Below, piece after piece: positions 1 through 8,804 of a stretch of 37,477 nucleotides of DNA. A program made the position numbers and the translations under genes. Position 1 is the stretch's first letter; the number at the start of each line of letters is the position of its first letter. The notes under the pieces are model-generated. The model ran no database searches and had not been told where the DNA came from. It saw only the letters and a program-made list of their open reading frames with translations. The stretch is from Clostridiaceae bacterium (GTDB lineage: Bacteria; Bacillota; Clostridia; Clostridiales; Clostridiaceae), in assembly GCA_014380625.1 (NCBI GenBank), contig JACMJL010000186.1, forward strand, positions 1 to 37,477, in the 5' to 3' direction.

Positions 1-97
1 TAGTAAGACCCCTGGAAGACTACCAGGTTGATAGGTTAGAGGTGTAAGCACAGCAATGTGTTCAGCTGACTAATACTAATAGGTCGAGGGCTTGACC
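1..97 (+). rRNA. 23S ribosomal RNA, 3' end (partial)
   Basis: The first ~97 bases match the conserved 3' end of bacterial 23S rRNA: the segment around 60-97 contains the canonical GACTAATACTAATAGGTCGA followed by GGGCTTGACC, which pairs with the 5' end of the molecule. The gene is cut by the left edge. It lies about 86 bases upstream of 5S rRNA, the usual 23S-5S order of an rrn operon. The mature 3' end is inferred from the family, not measured. Confidence 0.95.
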
Positions 98-183
98 AAT
101 ATAAACTTTAACTTTTTCTTGTGCAATTTTCAGAGAATAAAACATTCTTTGACGGGTTTCTATATAATCAAAAGAAACCTCAA

Positions 184-302
184 TCTGGTAATTATGGCGT
201 TAAGGGTAACACCCGTTCCCATCCCGAACACGAAGGTTAAGCCTTATCGCGCCAATGGTACTGCAGGGGCAGCTCTGTGGAAGAGTAGGTTGTTGCCAGG
301 TC
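184..302 (+). rRNA. 5S ribosomal RNA
   Basis: The segment starts with TCTGGTAATTATGGCG and ends with GTTGCCAGGTC, so its ends can pair as 5S helix I. The internal conserved block CCCGTTCCCATCCCGAACAC (212-231) is the loop B/C signature of bacterial 5S. Length is about 118 nt, normal for 5S. It follows 23S and is followed at once by a strong terminator, closing the rrn operon. A 73-codon reading frame across this region is only a shadow of the rRNA. Confidence 0.95.
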
Positions 303-305
303 AAA

Positions 306-338
306 AATACTAAGCTTAAAGCTTAGTATTTTTTTTAT
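306..338 (+). terminator. rRNA operon terminator
   Basis: AATACTAAGC (306-315) pairs perfectly with GCTTAGTATT (321-330) around a five-base loop and runs into eight or more T residues. It ends the rrn operon directly after 5S. Confidence 0.9.
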
Positions 339-484
339 TTAAAAATATTTTTGTTCTTTTTATATACTTATATGCCTAAGTATTTTTATGATATAATATA
401 GAAGGTTAACAAAAGAATCATAGCGTATACGTTTATTTTTACGATATGAAATTACAGAAATAAAATGTGAAGTGAGGTATAGTA

Positions 485-1675
485 ATGAATAAACAAGATT
501 TAGCAGCAATAAGGAAAGAAATAAAAATAGAGAATAATATGCTTAAGGTAAATGAAATATATAGTGTTTATTTAAAGAAGGATGATGGGGTTGTAATCCA
601 TTCAGAACTAGATTATTTTGAGAATTTTGATAGTGAAAAGCAGGAAATATATTTAAAAAATTTCAAAAAGATACTATCTGGTAGTTTAGATACAAAGCTT
701 TTTGAATTAGATTTTTTAAAGGAAGATAGCGTGGGCGTAGAAGATAAATATCATGCTCGAAACATTCTTTATTCGGCTGTGAAAGAGGAGAAGGATGGCT
801 TTATAGCTGCTGCTGATAGAGTTGTGACTAAACTTGCAGAAAATTTTAAATATGAAACTGATGTAATTATTACTTTTATAAGAGCAGAATATTGGAAGGG
901 AGCATCATCTAGAAGGAGAAAAGAAGCTGAAATCGCTATAGATGATAATGTATTTGCCTTCCAATTTATGATGTGCAGTATAAATAAAATAGACCCTCCA
1001 AAGAAAGGCTTGCAGTTTGACTTTTTAGAGATGAAATTTAAGGTTAACTCTATTCTAGATGGGACAGTAAATCTTAATGCACCTTTAGATGGATTTATGT
1101 TCCCCTGTTTTAATAACAATTGTGCTGATATAAATAGAATTATGTATTATACAGCAAAACCCAAGGATATTAATATGAGTTTTGTCCAGGAAGTACTAAA
1201 CTGCGATTTCAAAAAGACAGCAGAAAATGAAAAGGAGGAGTTTAGTTCTATATTGAGAGCAATGGTTGGGGATACAATAACCCCTAATACAATGCAGAAT
1301 ATATATGAAAATCTGTCTAAAAAGCTTGAAGAGGATGAAGAGGACGAAGTAGATAGCCAAGCTGTCTTGGTAAGTTTAAAGGATGTGCAGGCTATACTTG
1401 AGGAGAGTGGCTTAGAAAAGTTAGAGGGGCTTGAGGAAGCCTATAAACAGGTTTTAGGAGATACAAACTTCGAATTTAAGGTTAAAAATATAGTTCCCGA
1501 TATGAATACGAAATCTATGAAAATTTCTACTGAATCTATAAATCTTACTTTTATACCAAAGGAACTTAAAAGTATTAGAAAGGTAAAGGATAGTCAGGGC
1601 AAGATTTGTTTATTGATTGAACTAACAGATGATGTGAATTTAGAAGGCTTTGCACTTGAAACAGAAGACATTTAA
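485..1675 (+). CDS. DUF4317 family protein
   Basis: A 396-aa soluble, acidic, lysine-rich protein whose N-terminus (MNKQDLAAIRKEIKIENNML) and overall length match the DUF4317 family found in Clostridia. There is no signal peptide or membrane segment, and I see no catalytic motif. The function of the family is unknown to me. The ATG at 485 follows a GAAGTGAGG-type ribosome-binding site. A TATAAT -10-like box lies at 392-397, but no convincing -35 accompanies it. It is a single gene between the rrn terminator and the small HMA-like gene, with an 80-base gap and no clear terminator before that gene. The match is from memory of the family, so function stays open. Confidence 0.75.
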   Translation: MNKQDLAAIRKEIKIENNMLKVNEIYSVYLKKDDGVVIHSELDYFENFDSEKQEIYLKNFKKILSGSLDTKLFELDFLKEDSVGVEDKYHARNILYSAVKEEKDGFIAAADRVVTKLAENFKYETDVIITFIRAEYWKGASSRRRKEAEIAIDDNVFAFQFMMCSINKIDPPKKGLQFDFLEMKFKVNSILDGTVNLNAPLDGFMFPCFNNNCADINRIMYYTAKPKDINMSFVQEVLNCDFKKTAENEKEEFSSILRAMVGDTITPNTMQNIYENLSKKLEEDEEDEVDSQAVLVSLKDVQAILEESGLEKLEGLEEAYKQVLGDTNFEFKVKNIVPDMNTKSMKISTESINLTFIPKELKSIRKVKDSQGKICLLIELTDDVNLEGFALETEDI

Positions 1676-1755
1676 AAATTTGTATAAAAATGTAGGTTTT
1701 TCTTCATAATATAATTAATATATCTAATAAAGCTTTATTATGAAAGGAGAATAAA

Positions 1756-1959
1756 ATGAAAACAGAACATTATAATGTTTCTGGATTAGTAAATTCAGAG
1801 AGCAGAACTAAGTTGCATAACTCCTTAGATAAAATCGAAGGAGTCCAAAAAGTAGCAGTTGATATTAATAGAGGTACAGTTGAAATAGAGTATAATGAGC
1901 CTGCTAGTGCTGAGGTAATAAAAAGTTGCATTCAAAAAACAGGATATGCTGTAGTTTAA
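1756..1959 (+). CDS. Heavy-metal-associated (HMA)-like small protein lacking CxxC
   Basis: A 67-aa protein with the size and beta-alpha-beta-beta-alpha-beta pattern of a copper-chaperone/HMA domain (N-terminal VSGL strand, helix around SRTKLHNSLDKIEGV, then the typical VQKVAVDINRGTVEIEYN strands, and a second helix ending in TGYAVV). In metal-binding members the first loop carries CxxC; here it reads GLVNSES and the only cysteine is C58 in the second helix. Copper delivery in the usual way is therefore unlikely; it may be a degenerate chaperone or a protein-interaction module. ATG at 1756 follows GAAAGGAG. A terminator follows immediately. No copper ATPase or CsoR gene is nearby. Confidence 0.8.
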   Translation: MKTEHYNVSGLVNSESRTKLHNSLDKIEGVQKVAVDINRGTVEIEYNEPASAEVIKSCIQKTGYAVV

Positions 1960-1968
1960 TCTAATATT

Positions 1969-2009
1969 GATAGAACCTATATAATCAATTTATGTAGGTT
2001 CTATCTTTT
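1969..2009 (+). terminator. Intrinsic terminator after the HMA-like gene
   Basis: GATAGAACCTATA (1969-1981) pairs with TGTAGGTTCTATC (1993-2005), 13 pairs with one G-U, followed by TTTTA. It lies nine bases after the stop codon. Confidence 0.85.
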
Positions 2010-2255
2010 AGTGTACCTCTAGAAATTTTCGGAAGATCATATTTAACCCTCCAAAATCATTATTTGAATGATTTTTATAATTTAATTTAAAGTATAAATA
2101 TTAATTTATAGTGAAGTAATGAAAAAAAGTATAGAAATGTAGTGTTATTTAGAGTATATTTAACATATAGCTAAAAAAATGTGATAATAAAATATTTTAA
2201 TTTAGCCATAAGTTAAGTTGTTATAATCGTATATATAGAATTAGGAGGGATATTT

Positions 2256-3305
2256 GTGGCTTATGATAGTATGAAGACTTATCCTGCAAATATTAAAGTA
2301 GTAGGAGTAGGTGGAGGCGGCAATAATGCTATAGACCGAATGGTTGAAGCTGGCATGCAAGGTGTTGAGTTCATTGCAGTGAATACTGATATGAAAAGCA
2401 TTGTAGCATCAAAAGCTGACAAGGTAATACAAATTGGAATTAAGTTGACAAAAGGTCTTGGTGCAGGTGCTATTCCTGAAGTTGGGGAAAAGGCTGCCCT
2501 TGAAAATGAAGGAGAATTGAGAAGTTGTTTGGCTGGAGCGGATATGGTGTTTTTAACTGCTGGAATGGGAGGAGGAACAGGGACAGGAGCAACTCCAATT
2601 ATTGCATCCATAGCTAAAGCTATGGGTATATTAACTGTTGGAATAGTGACGAAACCCTTTCCTTTTGAAGGCAGAAAGAGAATGACTAACGCTACAAGCG
2701 GTATAGAAAAGCTAAAGAAAAGTGTTGATTCATTAATAGTAATTTTAAACGGTAATCTTTTGAAAGGTGATAATAAGAGAATTACTTTTGTGGAAGCATT
2801 TATTAGTGCAGATGAAGTTTTAAAGTTTGGAATACAGGGTATTTCTAATATTATAAACATACCAGGTATGATAAATCTTGATTTTGCAGATGTGAGCTCA
2901 ATTATGAAAAATTCAGGTATTGCTCATATGGGAATGGGAATAGCAAAAGGTGATGATGCCGGAATAAAGGCTGCTAAATTAGCAGTAAGCAGTCCATTAC
3001 TTGAGACATCAATAAGCGGAGCAACAGGATTATTAGTAAATATAACTGGGGGTCCAAGCTTATCCTTAATAGAAATTAATGAGGCAGTAGAGTTTATTAG
3101 GGAACAGGTAGATTCAGAGGCAGAGATAATATTTGGAGCATACATTGACGAAGGTGTTGAAGATGAAGTATGCATAACACTAATTGCAACTGGATTAGAC
3201 ACAAATCAAAATGAGTTACCAAAAACTCCAGTTCAAGAAAAACTAGTACCTAATGATAAGGTAGAATTTCCTTCTTGGCTAAATAAAAATCAATTTAAAT
3301 CCTAA
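2256..3305 (+). CDS. ftsZ: Divergent FtsZ-like tubulin GTPase
   Basis: A 349-aa FtsZ family GTPase. The glycine-rich N-terminal GTP site VGVGGGGNNAIDRM (17-29), VNTD (42-45), the tubulin signature GGGTGTG (105-111), KPFPFEGRKRM (133-143) and the synergy-loop NLDFADV (207-213) are all present, so GTP binding and hydrolysis are plausible. A short linker (about 316-335) leads to a C-terminal peptide, EFPSWLNKNQ, resembling the FtsA/SepF-binding tail. Oddities: the usual GLGAGANPE reads GLGAGAIPE (68-75) and the usual IPN(D/E)RLL loop reads ILNGNLL (163-169), followed by an atypical KGDNKRIT. Start is GTG at 2256 behind AGGAGGG. Neighbours are not division or sigE/sigG genes, so this may be a second, specialised FtsZ rather than the main one. 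Confidence 0.9.
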   Translation: MAYDSMKTYPANIKVVGVGGGGNNAIDRMVEAGMQGVEFIAVNTDMKSIVASKADKVIQIGIKLTKGLGAGAIPEVGEKAALENEGELRSCLAGADMVFLTAGMGGGTGTGATPIIASIAKAMGILTVGIVTKPFPFEGRKRMTNATSGIEKLKKSVDSLIVILNGNLLKGDNKRITFVEAFISADEVLKFGIQGISNIINIPGMINLDFADVSSIMKNSGIAHMGMGIAKGDDAGIKAAKLAVSSPLLETSISGATGLLVNITGGPSLSLIEINEAVEFIREQVDSEAEIIFGAYIDEGVEDEVCITLIATGLDTNQNELPKTPVQEKLVPNDKVEFPSWLNKNQFKS

Positions 3306-3316
3306 ATAAAAATAAG

Positions 3317-3346
3317 GGGTAGAAGTGGTTAAAATCACTTCTACCC
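3317..3346 (+). terminator. Hairpin after ftsZ-like gene, probable terminator
   Basis: GGGTAGAAGTG (3317-3327) pairs perfectly with CACTTCTACCC (3336-3346), loop of eight. It starts 12 bases after the stop codon. The + strand tail is A-rich rather than a T-run, so termination efficiency is uncertain; on the - strand the tail is T-rich. Confidence 0.6.
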
Positions 3347-3417
3347 TAAAAAATAATTATTAATTGAATTGAAAAGTTTTTTTGAAAGAAAACTGAAAAT
3401 AATTTTGAGGTGATAAC

Positions 3418-4968
3418 GTGAAAGATTTAAAAACAATTTTACTAGAGGAAATAGCTCAATTTAGAGAGTTAGGTCATAAGTTCTTAAAAAAAGAAGTAAC
3501 TTCAATGGACTTTAAAAAGGTTTCTGGAGGAATGGGAGTGTACGCTCATCGTGGTGGAACAGAATTTATGGCAAGGCTAAGAATTCCATCAGGGGTTATT
3601 ACTAGTGAAGATTTTAAAATAATATATAATTTTGCCACAGCAAATAAATTAAGCAATGTACATTTAACCACTCGCCAGTCTATACAATTACATGGACTAT
3701 CTATTGATGAGATCTGTGCAGTAATGGAAGAGGGTTTAGAAAAAAATATATATACTAGAGGTGCTGGTGGAAATTATCCAAGAAATGTATCAATGTCACC
3801 ACTTTCAGGAGTAGATCCTGAGGAAGCTTTTGATGTAACTCCCTATGCGATGAAAGTGAACCAACATTTCATTAATAAAATATATACTTATAAGTTACCT
3901 AGGAAGATGAAGGTAGCTTTTTCAAGTGGAGAAGCAGACCATGCCCACTGTACAGCTACAGATCTTGGATTTTTGGCTGTTAAAAAAAATGATAAGGAAT
4001 TCTTTAGATTATTTTTAGGTGGTGGAATTGGAATTAATCCTGCATTATCATTAGAGTTTGATGAATTAGTTGAACCTAAGGATATTTTATATCATGTGGA
4101 AGCAATTACAAACCTTTTTATGAAGGAAGGGGATTATGAAAACAAAGGAAAGGCTAGAATAAGATATATAGTAAAACGTTTGGGACAGGATGCCTTCATA
4201 AAATGCTATAAGAAGTATTTAGAGGATGAGAAGAAAAAAAATAATTTGGAAATTAGTATTGTGCATGAAGAAAGGCATAAGACGGGCGTTGAGACAAACC
4301 TTAGGCATGCTAGATTATTTAATCAAAAGCAAGAGGGACTGTATAGTATTTATTTTCATCCAATTGGTGGGAAATTAACTTTAGATACTATGAAACTTAT
4401 TATAGATGAATTAGATAAAACTAATGGTAGTGAAATAAGACTAACAATGACGGAGGGTTTGTACATAAGAAACCTAGACGGCAGGGAAGCAGAAAGTTGG
4501 CTGAAACTTACGGATAACCTAGGGGGAGAAACAAAATTAGAACAATCAGTATCCTGTATTGGAGTTCCAATTTGTCAAATCGGCATACTTAATAGCCAAA
4601 ATACCTTAGAAGAAATTATAAACATGTTTAGACTTAAGGACTTTAAAAGAGATGTACTACCTAGAGTTCGTATTTCAGGATGCCCAAATTCCTGTAGTTT
4701 ACATCAAATTGGAGAGATAGGCTTAACTGGCAAAATGAAAAAAGTTAATGGAGAATCTAGAAATATATTTGAATTACACATTGACGGAGATTACAGTGTA
4801 GACAAGGCTCGTCTAGCTAGGAGTTATGGAGATTTACCACAGGAAAAAATACCGGAATTTTTATATGAGTTAGCACAATTAATTCAGGTTTCTCATGAAA
4901 CTTTTTCTCAGTGGATTAATAACAATGAAAAGAGTTTTAAAGAATTAGTAGGAGAATATAGTATATAG
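3418..4968 (+). CDS. Nitrite/sulfite reductase family protein (siroheme, [4Fe-4S])
   Basis: A 516-aa siroheme reductase, close to the usual length of ferredoxin-type nitrite and sulfite reductases. Two ferredoxin-like half domains flank two catalytic repeats; HLTTRQSIQLHG (82-93) is the conserved substrate/siroheme region. The four cluster ligands are visible as C380-x5-C386 and C422-x3-C426 (SCIGVPIC and GCPNSC), the last also bridging siroheme. Family chemistry is six-electron reduction of nitrite to ammonia or sulfite to sulfide in the cytosol. Which substrate is used cannot be decided, and no redox-partner, siroheme or sulfate-assimilation gene is adjacent. Start GTG at 3418 follows TGAGGTGATAAC. 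The next gene starts 33 bases after its stop and may be cotranscribed. Confidence 0.85.
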   Translation: MKDLKTILLEEIAQFRELGHKFLKKEVTSMDFKKVSGGMGVYAHRGGTEFMARLRIPSGVITSEDFKIIYNFATANKLSNVHLTTRQSIQLHGLSIDEICAVMEEGLEKNIYTRGAGGNYPRNVSMSPLSGVDPEEAFDVTPYAMKVNQHFINKIYTYKLPRKMKVAFSSGEADHAHCTATDLGFLAVKKNDKEFFRLFLGGGIGINPALSLEFDELVEPKDILYHVEAITNLFMKEGDYENKGKARIRYIVKRLGQDAFIKCYKKYLEDEKKKNNLEISIVHEERHKTGVETNLRHARLFNQKQEGLYSIYFHPIGGKLTLDTMKLIIDELDKTNGSEIRLTMTEGLYIRNLDGREAESWLKLTDNLGGETKLEQSVSCIGVPICQIGILNSQNTLEEIINMFRLKDFKRDVLPRVRISGCPNSCSLHQIGEIGLTGKMKKVNGESRNIFELHIDGDYSVDKARLARSYGDLPQEKIPEFLYELAQLIQVSHETFSQWINNNEKSFKELVGEYSI

Positions 4969-5001
4969 AATTCTTTGGTCTTAAATTGGGGGAGATTTTT
5001 C

Positions 5002-6336
5002 ATGGAAGAGGTTATTTTAAGTACAAAATATGCATTAGATTCTATTTCTATTTATAGAAATCTTTTAGAAGATGAGGTATTAAGCAAGTTCCGTAAATTA
5101 CTTGATTATATTAGTAAAACACAAGTGGAGTTAGATGGAGCTATAAATCTTTATAATGAATTTTTCTTTTTATTTGCAAAAAGTACTTCTATTTCTTTAG
5201 AAGAATATATTTTGGAAAAAATTATATATGATGACAATCCATTTTCATCTTTGGGCACTAATGAAAAGGCCGCTAGTAATGATTTAAATAGTCTTCAGTT
5301 AGTTTCCAAACTTTCTTCGGAGGTTATTAAAAGCAAACTAATCCAGATTTTCAGTAATAGTGAATATAAATATTTAATAGAGAAACTTCCAACCTGGGTA
5401 AGTAAAATAGAAGTAGAGGAGAGCCTTTTATACCAAGACAACCTTAAAAGAATAAAGGGTATAATTACTTCAAATATTTGTTGGTCTGAATCTACTAAGG
5501 ATCTTTTTGAATTTCATAAAAATAATGGTTGTGGAGTGTTTGCACATTTCAAAGCCTTTGTTTGGGAACGATTAATGGGAAAAGGACAACTTAAAGGAAT
5601 TGATGCTCCTGATCCAACTTTATTATCAGATCTTATAGGTTATGAATTGGAGCGTTCAACAGTAATAGAGAATACCTTGCAATTTTTAAATGGATTCTCA
5701 GCAAATAATGTTTTACTTTATGGAGATAGGGGGACCGGTAAATCTTCCACTGTAAAGGCAATCTTAAATGAATATTATTCTCAGGGTTTACGGATGATTG
5801 AGATTCCTAAAGCCTATCTTACAGATTTTCCCTCTATTATTAGGGAACTAAAAAATCGTCCCCAAAAGTTTATCATTTTTATTGATGACTTGGTTTTTGG
5901 CGATGAAGAGGAAAGTTATACGGCACTTAAGGCAATTCTTGAAGGTGGATTAGAAAGTAAAACTTCCAATATAGTAATCTATGCAACCTCTAATCGAAGA
6001 CATTTAATTAAGGAGTACTTTAGTGAACGTAAAGGATTATTATCAAAGGAGCCTAATGATGAGATTCGAGCTCATGATAGCATAGAAGAAAAGTTATCTC
6101 TTTCAGACCGTTTCGGCATAAATGTTATATTTTCATCTCCAGATCAAAACAGGTACCTTTCAATAGTAGAAGGTCTTGCAGAAAAGAGAAATTTAAATAT
6201 AAATAAAGAAAACCTTTATAAGGAGGCTCTTAAGTGGGCAATTTGGTATAATGGAAGGTCCGCAAGAACAGCTCGTCAATTTATAGATTGGCTTGAGGGA
6301 GATTTAGCTACTAGAGAAGTCACAGAATATGAATAA
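5002..6336 (+). CDS. DUF815 family AAA ATPase
   Basis: A 444-aa cytosolic protein of the DUF815 type. A helical N-terminal region (1-210) precedes an AAA core with Walker A GDRGTGKS (241-248), Walker B IIFIDDL (291-297) and a sensor-1-like YATSNRRH (327-334). The family length is about 420-450 aa. The biological role of DUF815 ATPases is not established. I chose ATG 5002 because GGGGGAG lies 8 bases upstream; an in-frame GTG at 4975 would place the ribosome-binding site inside the gene. Its stop overlaps the start of the GH113-like gene by 8 bases, so the two are translationally coupled. Confidence 0.85.
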   Translation: MEEVILSTKYALDSISIYRNLLEDEVLSKFRKLLDYISKTQVELDGAINLYNEFFFLFAKSTSISLEEYILEKIIYDDNPFSSLGTNEKAASNDLNSLQLVSKLSSEVIKSKLIQIFSNSEYKYLIEKLPTWVSKIEVEESLLYQDNLKRIKGIITSNICWSESTKDLFEFHKNNGCGVFAHFKAFVWERLMGKGQLKGIDAPDPTLLSDLIGYELERSTVIENTLQFLNGFSANNVLLYGDRGTGKSSTVKAILNEYYSQGLRMIEIPKAYLTDFPSIIRELKNRPQKFIIFIDDLVFGDEEESYTALKAILEGGLESKTSNIVIYATSNRRHLIKEYFSERKGLLSKEPNDEIRAHDSIEEKLSLSDRFGINVIFSSPDQNRYLSIVEGLAEKRNLNINKENLYKEALKWAIWYNGRSARTARQFIDWLEGDLATREVTEYE

Positions 6337-7450
6337 GAAAAATAGTATAGACATAAAAAAGCTGATTATAACTGTTACAGTAGTTTTAATGATAATAGCT
6401 ATTATAAAGTATTACAAACAAATGGGTAAGGATTTATCTCATAATCTTATTCCTGTAAATGAAGAAATACCTAGTAATAAACCTAATATTAAAATTAAGA
6501 GTGGAAATTTGACAACAGATTATTCTGTTGATAAAACCTTAGCAGATATTAATAAATTTGGTCTAAATACTATAAATATACCAATTGTAATAAACATAGA
6601 CTCCTTGTCCTCCGATAATATGTCCATAGATGCCTACAGTGAAGAAAAAGCAATTAGTTTAATAAAAAAACTTGATAGAAAAAAAGTAGATATAATCTTG
6701 GAACCTTATCCTTGGATAGCAAACGGTAGTTTAACAGAGACTGAATGGAAGCCTACTAATATCAACAATTTTTTCTATAATTGGAAAGCTAAGGTACTAA
6801 GTAATCTGATAAATGATATAGCTAACCCTTATAGTGTTAAGGCTATAGTAATTGCTTCTAATTTTGCTGAGATGGAGTACGCTACTGGATACTGGTGCGA
6901 CACTATAGATTATGTTAGGAAATCCTATAAGGGACTTGTTACCTATCGTACAAATTGGTGGAGTACTGCTATTGGTGATGATATATCACAAAAGGCTTAT
7001 GAAAATAAATTGAACAATGACTTGTTTTCAAAAGTAGATTTTATTTCAATTGCAGCTTATTTTCAATTAACGAATAGTACTACAAATTCAGTTGAAACTC
7101 TCACAAATTCCATATACTCCACAGAATATTTAATTGGAACCATTAAAAGAAAACAAAATATAAAACAGGAGTTGGAAAATTTTTATTTGAAATGGAATAA
7201 ACCGATTTTCTTTGGTGAATTAGGATTTCCCCCTAAAGATGGAGCATCTATTAACCCTTGCGAATCATATCCTACTCATATTGATAATAATTTAGAACAA
7301 GCTAATTGTTTTAATGCATATCGTAATGTGTTTGAGCGTGAAACTTGGCTAATGGGATTTTCTATATTTGCAATAGGTAACAGTGGAGAAGAAAATCATT
7401 ATTATCCTGGGGATGAAGCCACTGAAATAATAAAAAAGTGGTATAATTAA
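6329..7450 (+). CDS. Membrane-anchored GH113-like TIM-barrel protein
   Basis: A 373-aa protein with one N-terminal membrane segment (about 11-27, no cleavable lipobox), then an extracytoplasmic domain of about 320 aa. The domain resembles glycoside hydrolase family 113 and related barrels: it has DIILEPYPWI (121-130), an acid/base-like NFAEME (178-183; E181 or E183) and a nucleophile-like FFGELGFP (294-301; E297). Some family members are beta-mannanases, but the substrate here is unknown. It overlaps the DUF815 ATPase gene and is closed by a terminator at 7500. A cell-surface sugar-processing or wall-associated role is inferred only from anchor plus fold. Confidence 0.65.
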   Translation: MNKKNSIDIKKLIITVTVVLMIIAIIKYYKQMGKDLSHNLIPVNEEIPSNKPNIKIKSGNLTTDYSVDKTLADINKFGLNTINIPIVINIDSLSSDNMSIDAYSEEKAISLIKKLDRKKVDIILEPYPWIANGSLTETEWKPTNINNFFYNWKAKVLSNLINDIANPYSVKAIVIASNFAEMEYATGYWCDTIDYVRKSYKGLVTYRTNWWSTAIGDDISQKAYENKLNNDLFSKVDFISIAAYFQLTNSTTNSVETLTNSIYSTEYLIGTIKRKQNIKQELENFYLKWNKPIFFGELGFPPKDGASINPCESYPTHIDNNLEQANCFNAYRNVFERETWLMGFSIFAIGNSGEENHYYPGDEATEIIKKWYN

Positions 7451-7499
7451 ATGTCAATAGATTTAAACAGCTACAATAGGATGGTATAGCATTTTCTAC

Positions 7500-7534
7500 T
7501 CCTCTATGCTGTAAATCGGCATAGGGGATTTTCG
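7500..7534 (+). terminator. Intrinsic terminator after the GH113-like gene
   Basis: TCCTCTATGC (7500-7509) pairs with GCATAGGGGA (7519-7528), ten pairs with one G-U, followed by TTTTCG. It sits 50 bases after the stop codon. Confidence 0.75.
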
Positions 7535-7572
7535 TATTAAAAAATATTGAATTATTCAGAAAGAGGGATAAA

Positions 7573-8745
7573 ATGAAGTATAATTTTGATGAAATAATTT
7601 TGAGAAGAAATACTAATTGCATAAAGTGGGATAGAGGAGCTGAGGATGTGCTACCAATGTGGGTAGCTGATATGGACTTTAAAACTGCACAACCAATAAT
7701 AGATGCACTGAAAGGGAAACTCGATAGTGGAGTTTTTGGCTATACCTTGCACCCAGATGTTTACTATGATGCCATTATTGGGTGGTGGGAAAGAAGACAT
7801 AATTTTACTCTTAAAAAAGATTGGCTGGTATTTTGCCCAGGTGTAGTACCTGCTTTATCTTATATAATAAGAGCTAATACTTGTCAAGGCGATAAGGTAC
7901 TACTTCAATCACCAGTTTACTATCCTTTTTATAGAGTTATTACAAATAACGGCTGCCAGGTTGTAGATAATCCTTTAAAGCTTGTTCATGAAAGCTATGA
8001 GATCGATTTTGAAGATCTAGAAAATAAGGCTTCTGACCCTAAGGTAAAGCTGATGTTGTTATGTAGTCCTCATAATCCTGTAGGCAGAGTCTGGACCAGA
8101 GAGGAGTTAATTAGGATAGGAGAAATATGTGAAAAACATAAGGTATTAGTTATTGCAGATGAAATACACTGTGATCTAATATATAAGGGTTATAAACATA
8201 TACCCTTTGCATCAATAAATGAAGGCTTTCTGATGAATTCTATTACTTGTACTGCACCAAGCAAAACCTTTAATCTAGCAGGTCTTCAGGTATCAAATTT
8301 AATTGTTCCAAATAAGGAATTAAGGACTAAATTAAAACAAATATTAGTGGTTAATGAGATTGGAGAGCCTAATGTATTTAGTGTGAATGCATTAATCGCT
8401 GCCTATAATTATGGTGAAGAATGGCTAACTCAATTAATGGAATACTTAGAGGGTAATTTGAAATACCTAATTGATTTTGTTGGAAGTAATATGCCTGCCT
8501 TGAAGGTAATTAAAACTGAAGGAACTTACCTTATTTGGGTGGATTGTAGAGCTCTTGGAAAGAGTTCTAAGGAATTAAATACGTTATTAATTAAAAATGC
8601 AAAGGTGTGGTTTAATGATGGGAGCACCTTTGGACTAAATGGAGAAGGTTTTGTGAGAATAAACATAGCATGCCCTCGTGAACTATTAGTAGAGGGTCTT
8701 AATCGAATTAAAGGTGTTATAACTGAAAACAATTCAGAAAATTAA
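7573..8745 (+). CDS. patB: MalY/PatB family pyridoxal phosphate C-S lyase/aminotransferase
   Basis: A 390-aa fold-type I PLP enzyme. The N-terminal LPMWVADMDF (27-36) is the hallmark of the MalY/PatB branch. Further PLP-site motifs are SPHNPVGRVW (165-174), ADEIHCDL (195-202) and the Schiff-base lysine K231 in APSKTFNLAGLQ. Members cleave cystathionine or cysteine to pyruvate, ammonia and a thiol, and E. coli MalY also represses the maltose regulator. Here beta-C-S lyase activity is the likeliest. ATG 7573 follows AGAGGG. It is monocistronic between a terminator and the promoter of the T-box operon. The exact substrate is not visible. Confidence 0.85.
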   Translation: MKYNFDEIILRRNTNCIKWDRGAEDVLPMWVADMDFKTAQPIIDALKGKLDSGVFGYTLHPDVYYDAIIGWWERRHNFTLKKDWLVFCPGVVPALSYIIRANTCQGDKVLLQSPVYYPFYRVITNNGCQVVDNPLKLVHESYEIDFEDLENKASDPKVKLMLLCSPHNPVGRVWTREELIRIGEICEKHKVLVIADEIHCDLIYKGYKHIPFASINEGFLMNSITCTAPSKTFNLAGLQVSNLIVPNKELRTKLKQILVVNEIGEPNVFSVNALIAAYNYGEEWLTQLMEYLEGNLKYLIDFVGSNMPALKVIKTEGTYLIWVDCRALGKSSKELNTLLIKNAKVWFNDGSTFGLNGEGFVRINIACPRELLVEGLNRIKGVITENNSEN

Positions 8746-8753
8746 AAAAAATA

Positions 8754-8782
8754 TTGATTAGTTATATAAACTTTGTTATAAT
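8754..8782 (+). promoter_or_regulatory. Sigma-A-type promoter of the T-box operon
   Basis: TTGATT (8754-8759) and TATAAT (8777-8782) are separated by exactly 17 bases. Transcription would start near 8789, just ahead of the T-box leader. Confidence 0.75.
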
Positions 8783-8804
8783 GATAAAAATATTAAAGTA
8801 AGAA

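Noticed and set aside
92..313. 73-codon frame on the + strand
   Set aside because: It runs across the 23S-5S spacer and the 5S rRNA gene and has no ribosome-binding site.
2279..2860. 193-codon frame on the - strand inside the ftsZ-like gene
   Set aside because: It is the antisense shadow of a clear FtsZ coding sequence and has proline-rich, low-complexity content.
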